A DNA stretch of 64,000 nt from CAYQVO01 sp964421085 (GTDB lineage Bacteria; Bdellovibrionota_C; UBA2361; CAYQVO01). Made by a program: the position numbers and the translations under genes. Every line of letters starts with the position of its first letter. Positions within the stretch are counted from its first letter, which is position 1. The stretch spans positions 61,951 through 125,950 of the forward strand of contig CAYQVO010000004.1 in the NCBI GenBank assembly GCA_964421085.1, given 5' to 3'. This document shows, piece by piece, positions 61,659-64,000 of the stretch. The notes below the pieces were generated by a model. It did not search any database. It saw nothing but the letters and a program-made list of their open reading frames with translations, and was not told where the DNA came from.

Positions 61659-62624
61659 TCAAACCTGAAATGGATACTCCGCCACTTTTAGAGCCTGAAA
61701 GGCGGGGAGAATCTTTATCCAGCTCAGTTCGTGCCCGAAGGCGTCATAGATCTCTTCCACAATGGCGGTTGCCTGCACGGCGGTTTCGGTATCAATCCAT
61801 ACTTCGAAATCCCAGCTTCCGAGCGAATGGATCAGAAGAAGCACGTTGGGATGTTTCGCACAGAACGCTTTGAAGTCGTTAATCGCCCTGATGGAGACGC
61901 TTTTCATTCCGGCAAGAAGGAGAAATGACTGGTACCCGAGTTCCTGCGCCTGAAGGTTGTAGTAGTAACCTACTATAACTCCTTTCTCCTCCAGCTTGCG
62001 GAGGCGGTAGTCCACTGTCGTCTGAGGAACCGAAAGTTCCCGGGCGATCCGGCGGGAGGATCTTTCACCTGTCCGCGACAACGCAGAAAGGATGCGATGG
62101 TCGACATCGTCAATCTCGACCTTTTCGGTTGTGGAAGCATAACTCAGCGCCCCTGCCGGACGCGTTTTTGGGGAGAGGTATTTGCTGCCGAAATACTGAA
62201 GAGAAACCCGCTCTGCAAACGCCTTTTCCATGAAAACTGTGCCGAATTTCTCGGAGAGATCGGCAAAGAACGAAACGACCTCGCCTATGTTTTCTGCTGC
62301 CATGTTGAACCCGTACTGGAAATCGCCTCCGAGCTGCCCGAACCATGAGATCTGATTCGATGCGATGAGCGACTTTATGAGACCGTTGCGTGACTGCCTG
62401 GTGTCGGAAGAGAGCGTGAAAAAAACCTCATACTGATTGAAGCCAAGGCGATTGAGATTTACGAAGACGCGCGGTTTGATGATATTTGTTTCAAGGCATC
62501 GCTGGATGGAATAGCGAACTGTGTGCTCTTTATAGTTAAGACCTTTCCTGAGTCTGCTCAGCGGCTCGCTTGCCCGGAGCTGGGCTTTGAGGATCACTTC
62601 TCTGTCGCGGGTTGAGAGTTTCAT
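61659..62624 (-). CDS. Double-domain Lrp/AsnC-type regulator
   Basis: 321 residues from the ATG at 62624 (GAGAA upstream); a GTG 78 bases earlier would add 26 residues. Two Lrp-like halves: a first helix-turn-helix (LSTRDREVILKAQLRASEPL) with a degenerate ligand domain, and a second, clearer one (IDDVDHRILSALSRTGERSS; RELSVPQTTVDYRLRKLEEK) with a RAM-like effector domain. Most Lrp proteins have one half (about 160 residues). Target genes are unknown; the neighbouring cupin is a candidate. Confidence 0.83.
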   Translation of the reverse strand: MKLSTRDREVILKAQLRASEPLSRLRKGLNYKEHTVRYSIQRCLETNIIKPRVFVNLNRLGFNQYEVFFTLSSDTRQSRNGLIKSLIASNQISWFGQLGGDFQYGFNMAAENIGEVVSFFADLSEKFGTVFMEKAFAERVSLQYFGSKYLSPKTRPAGALSYASTTEKVEIDDVDHRILSALSRTGERSSRRIARELSVPQTTVDYRLRKLEEKGVIVGYYYNLQAQELGYQSFLLLAGMKSVSIRAINDFKAFCAKHPNVLLLIHSLGSWDFEVWIDTETAVQATAIVEEIYDAFGHELSWIKILPAFQALKVAEYPFQV

Positions 62625-62854
62625 TTCGCTTTTCTCAGTTTTGAACGGAAACTCGCGGTATTTTTGCTCAATTTGCCGAAAGCTTACCAGACTTGGTTTC
62701 ACAACGTAAACGCCTGCTGCCCATTGACGTGTCTTTTTCGTCTGGTTGGGGAAACCCCTGCAGCTTTCCTGCCCTATTTCCAGCTACTTGCCGGTTTTTT
62801 TTCAAGTCTCCCCGCCCGGCGCCGACTTTTTATGCGACAGGAGTGCAGCATCAG

Positions 62855-63160
62855 ATGTTCAACAGCCCCCTCTACGGCACGGGATCAAGGAGCGGTCTTA
62901 CTTTCATGCGCAAGCTGGAACAGCGAATTCACGAAAAGCAGCGTGATATTCTCAGGCCCTATTCAGAAGTCACTTCGGGATTAAGAGAAAAGTTTACCAG
63001 GTCGGGGCAGTCTTTAGCCGGTCAGGACGTGCAGAGCCTCGTGAATTATTCCGGTTACCTCACGGCACTCCCCTGGGAAAGCAGGGCACGATATGTTTCC
63101 ATGACTTCCGACATTCTCAGATCCATGGATCAGATTCACCGGCTCGTGAGAAAAGCCTGA
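62855..63160 (+). CDS. Small uncharacterised protein
   Basis: 101 residues from the ATG at 62855, with AGGAG upstream; the longer open frame begins inside sequence with poor coding character. Content: MFNSPLYGTGSRSGLTFMRK, helical RIHEKQRDILRPYSEV and ESRARYVSMTSDILRSMDQI. No signal peptide, no family recognised. It is co-directional with the next small gene, 75 bases away. Confidence 0.5.
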   Translation: MFNSPLYGTGSRSGLTFMRKLEQRIHEKQRDILRPYSEVTSGLREKFTRSGQSLAGQDVQSLVNYSGYLTALPWESRARYVSMTSDILRSMDQIHRLVRKA

Positions 63161-63235
63161 TTCCGCAAACCACCGGGCCTGGACTAGCGGGCCGAAGCCG
63201 TTATAATAAACTGGACGCCATACAGCGGAGTGATT

Positions 63236-63670
63236 ATGCCGATACATGTCATTGACAACAGAGACCCGCTTCAGAAGTTACTGGATGAAGAACGGATACT
63301 TACCGGCATCGCTGCGGGCAGCAGAGCGATTATCTTCTGTGAACGACCGGTAATGCTTCAGCTTGAAAACCAGCTTGAGCACCTCGGCGCGGACTGCCGG
63401 AAAACGGACTCTTTGCCGGTCGCAAAACGCATGGTGATGGAGGCGATCCGTAATAACGAGCCTCCCACTCTCATCGCATGGAAGGCGCGAAGCATGGATG
63501 CTTTGAAGACAATGCTTCAAGATGGTGGACACGGCGGCCAGACCATCCTTTCCGTCGGCGGAGAAAGCTGTGGATGCCTCCACCTTGATTTGATGGATCT
63601 GGATGACCGCAGGAAAGTCACAGAAACGCTCCTTCAGGCGCTTGACATACCGCTGCGGGAGGATCGTTAG
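63236..63670 (+). CDS. Uncharacterised alpha/beta protein
   Basis: 144 residues from the ATG with CGGAG six bases upstream. Alternating strand-helix pattern: GIAAGSRAIIFCERPVMLQL, CRKTDSLPVAKRMVMEAIRN and TLLIAW-type strands, with a glycine-rich loop GGHGGQTILSVGGESCG near residue 100 and a C-terminal helix. It may bind a nucleotide or metal, but no catalytic set is evident. No family named. Confidence 0.6.
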   Translation: MPIHVIDNRDPLQKLLDEERILTGIAAGSRAIIFCERPVMLQLENQLEHLGADCRKTDSLPVAKRMVMEAIRNNEPPTLIAWKARSMDALKTMLQDGGHGGQTILSVGGESCGCLHLDLMDLDDRRKVTETLLQALDIPLREDR

Positions 63671-63685
63671 AAAGTGAGATTTCAG

Positions 63686-64000
63686 TTAAAACCCAATCTC
63701 CCCTGCGATTGACTGCATCGCTTTTATTGAGATTTCCAGGAACTCGTCGAGCGTTATTCCGAGCCGCTCGCTCTCCATTATTATTTCCCGGTTGACGGCG
63801 GCGGCGAATTTCTTCTCTTTCATCCTTTTTTTCAGGCCCGATACTTCCATCCCATCAAGACTCTTCCGCATCAGGCCGTAAGCATAAATCAGACCTGTTA
63901 TCGTTTCTGCCGCAGCCAGAGCGAATTCGACTTTTCTTGTGCGTTTATTTTCGCGCAGACCTGCGCAGTCCCAGCCGTACCCGTGCGAGAGGATGTCCTG
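63686..64000 (-). CDS. HD-domain protein, C-terminal 104 residues (cut by window end)
   Basis: The frame is open at base 64000. The visible part QDILSHGYGWDCAGLRENKR, then EFALAAAETITGLIYAYGLM, SLDGMEVSGLKKRMKEKKFA and LGITLDEFLEISIKAMQSIA matches the C-terminal half of small HD-domain hydrolases (the group near HDIG proteins). The HD metal motif itself lies beyond the window, so activity cannot be judged. Confidence 0.75.
   Translation of the reverse strand, partial: QDILSHGYGWDCAGLRENKRTRKVEFALAAAETITGLIYAYGLMRKSLDGMEVSGLKKRMKEKKFAAAVNREIIMESERLGITLDEFLEISIKAMQSIAGEIGF

Noticed and set aside
1..64000. CRISPR arrays, tRNA or rRNA genes
   Set aside because: No regularly spaced direct repeats and no tRNA- or rRNA-like sequence were found on reading the gene-free intervals of both strands.

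Overview
The window is a piece of a draft or metagenome assembly (two 10-N spacers) from a diderm, LPS-making bacterium. It carries KDO synthesis genes (kdsA, kdsB), lipopolysaccharide export genes (lptA, lptB, lptC), a SurA-type periplasmic chaperone, a TolC-type outer membrane factor and sigma-54. The rest of the housekeeping set (pyrG, mfd, pcnB, prfA, sua5, nadD, groES/groEL, folB) is ordinary. I cannot place it in a phylum from sequence reading alone. The mix of a glutamate-mutase-L-like ATPase, a DUF6754-like membrane protein, TrmB-type and double Lrp-type regulators and a Sua5-length enzyme suggests a little-studied uncultured lineage rather than a classical proteobacterium.

Layout. 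1-9564 (minus strand): a cell-envelope block read as pcnB, a membrane protein, kdsB, pyrG, kdsA, lptC, lptA, a Cof-type HAD phosphatase, lptB and rpoN (cut by the window edge). 10103-16652: a small unknown protein, an inverted-repeat element, phosphomannomutase/phosphoglucomutase, a SurA-like chaperone and mfd. 16811-28988 (plus strand): pilT, a second PilT/PilU-type ATPase, then a Nudix hydrolase, a hexapeptide acyltransferase and nine very tightly packed genes. Those nine encode two single-anchor coiled-coil proteins, four membrane proteins, a tiny protein, a MutL/GlmL-type ASKHA ATPase and a barrel-sandwich/KOW-like protein. No function is known to me for this set, and it is the best candidate here for an undescribed membrane machine. 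29028-38500: sugar epimerase-like protein, a secreted acidic nonapeptide-repeat protein, sua5, nadD, a degenerate receiver fused to a HigA-type HTH, groEL/groES, a serine-hydrolase-family protein without its catalytic residues, prfA and a TrmB-type regulator.

38635-50146 is a mixed, partly decayed region: an orphan LivK-type binding protein, a second copy of the inverted-repeat element, an HETAH putative metalloprotease, folB, a broken methyltransferase gene, a CHASE2-adenylate cyclase, a frameshifted Flp-type pilin, IS3- and IS91-type transposase remnants, a GH13-like protein and an Mrr-type nuclease. 50147-54481 (minus strand) holds an APH-type kinase, an isochorismatase-fold hydrolase, uridine kinase coupled to a protein whose HAD motifs appear in permuted order, and a deaminase-fold protein lacking its catalytic glutamate. 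54713-61199 is a complete HlyD / outer-membrane factor / double-NBD / two-permease efflux operon (YbhGFSR-like). The window ends with a cupin, a double Lrp-type regulator, two small unknown proteins and the C-terminus of an HD-domain protein.

Two recurrent themes stand out. Several proteins keep their fold but have lost catalytic residues (beta-lactamase family, cytidine-deaminase family, receiver domain). Both N-runs interrupt genes whose reading frame is restored exactly when the Ns are removed.
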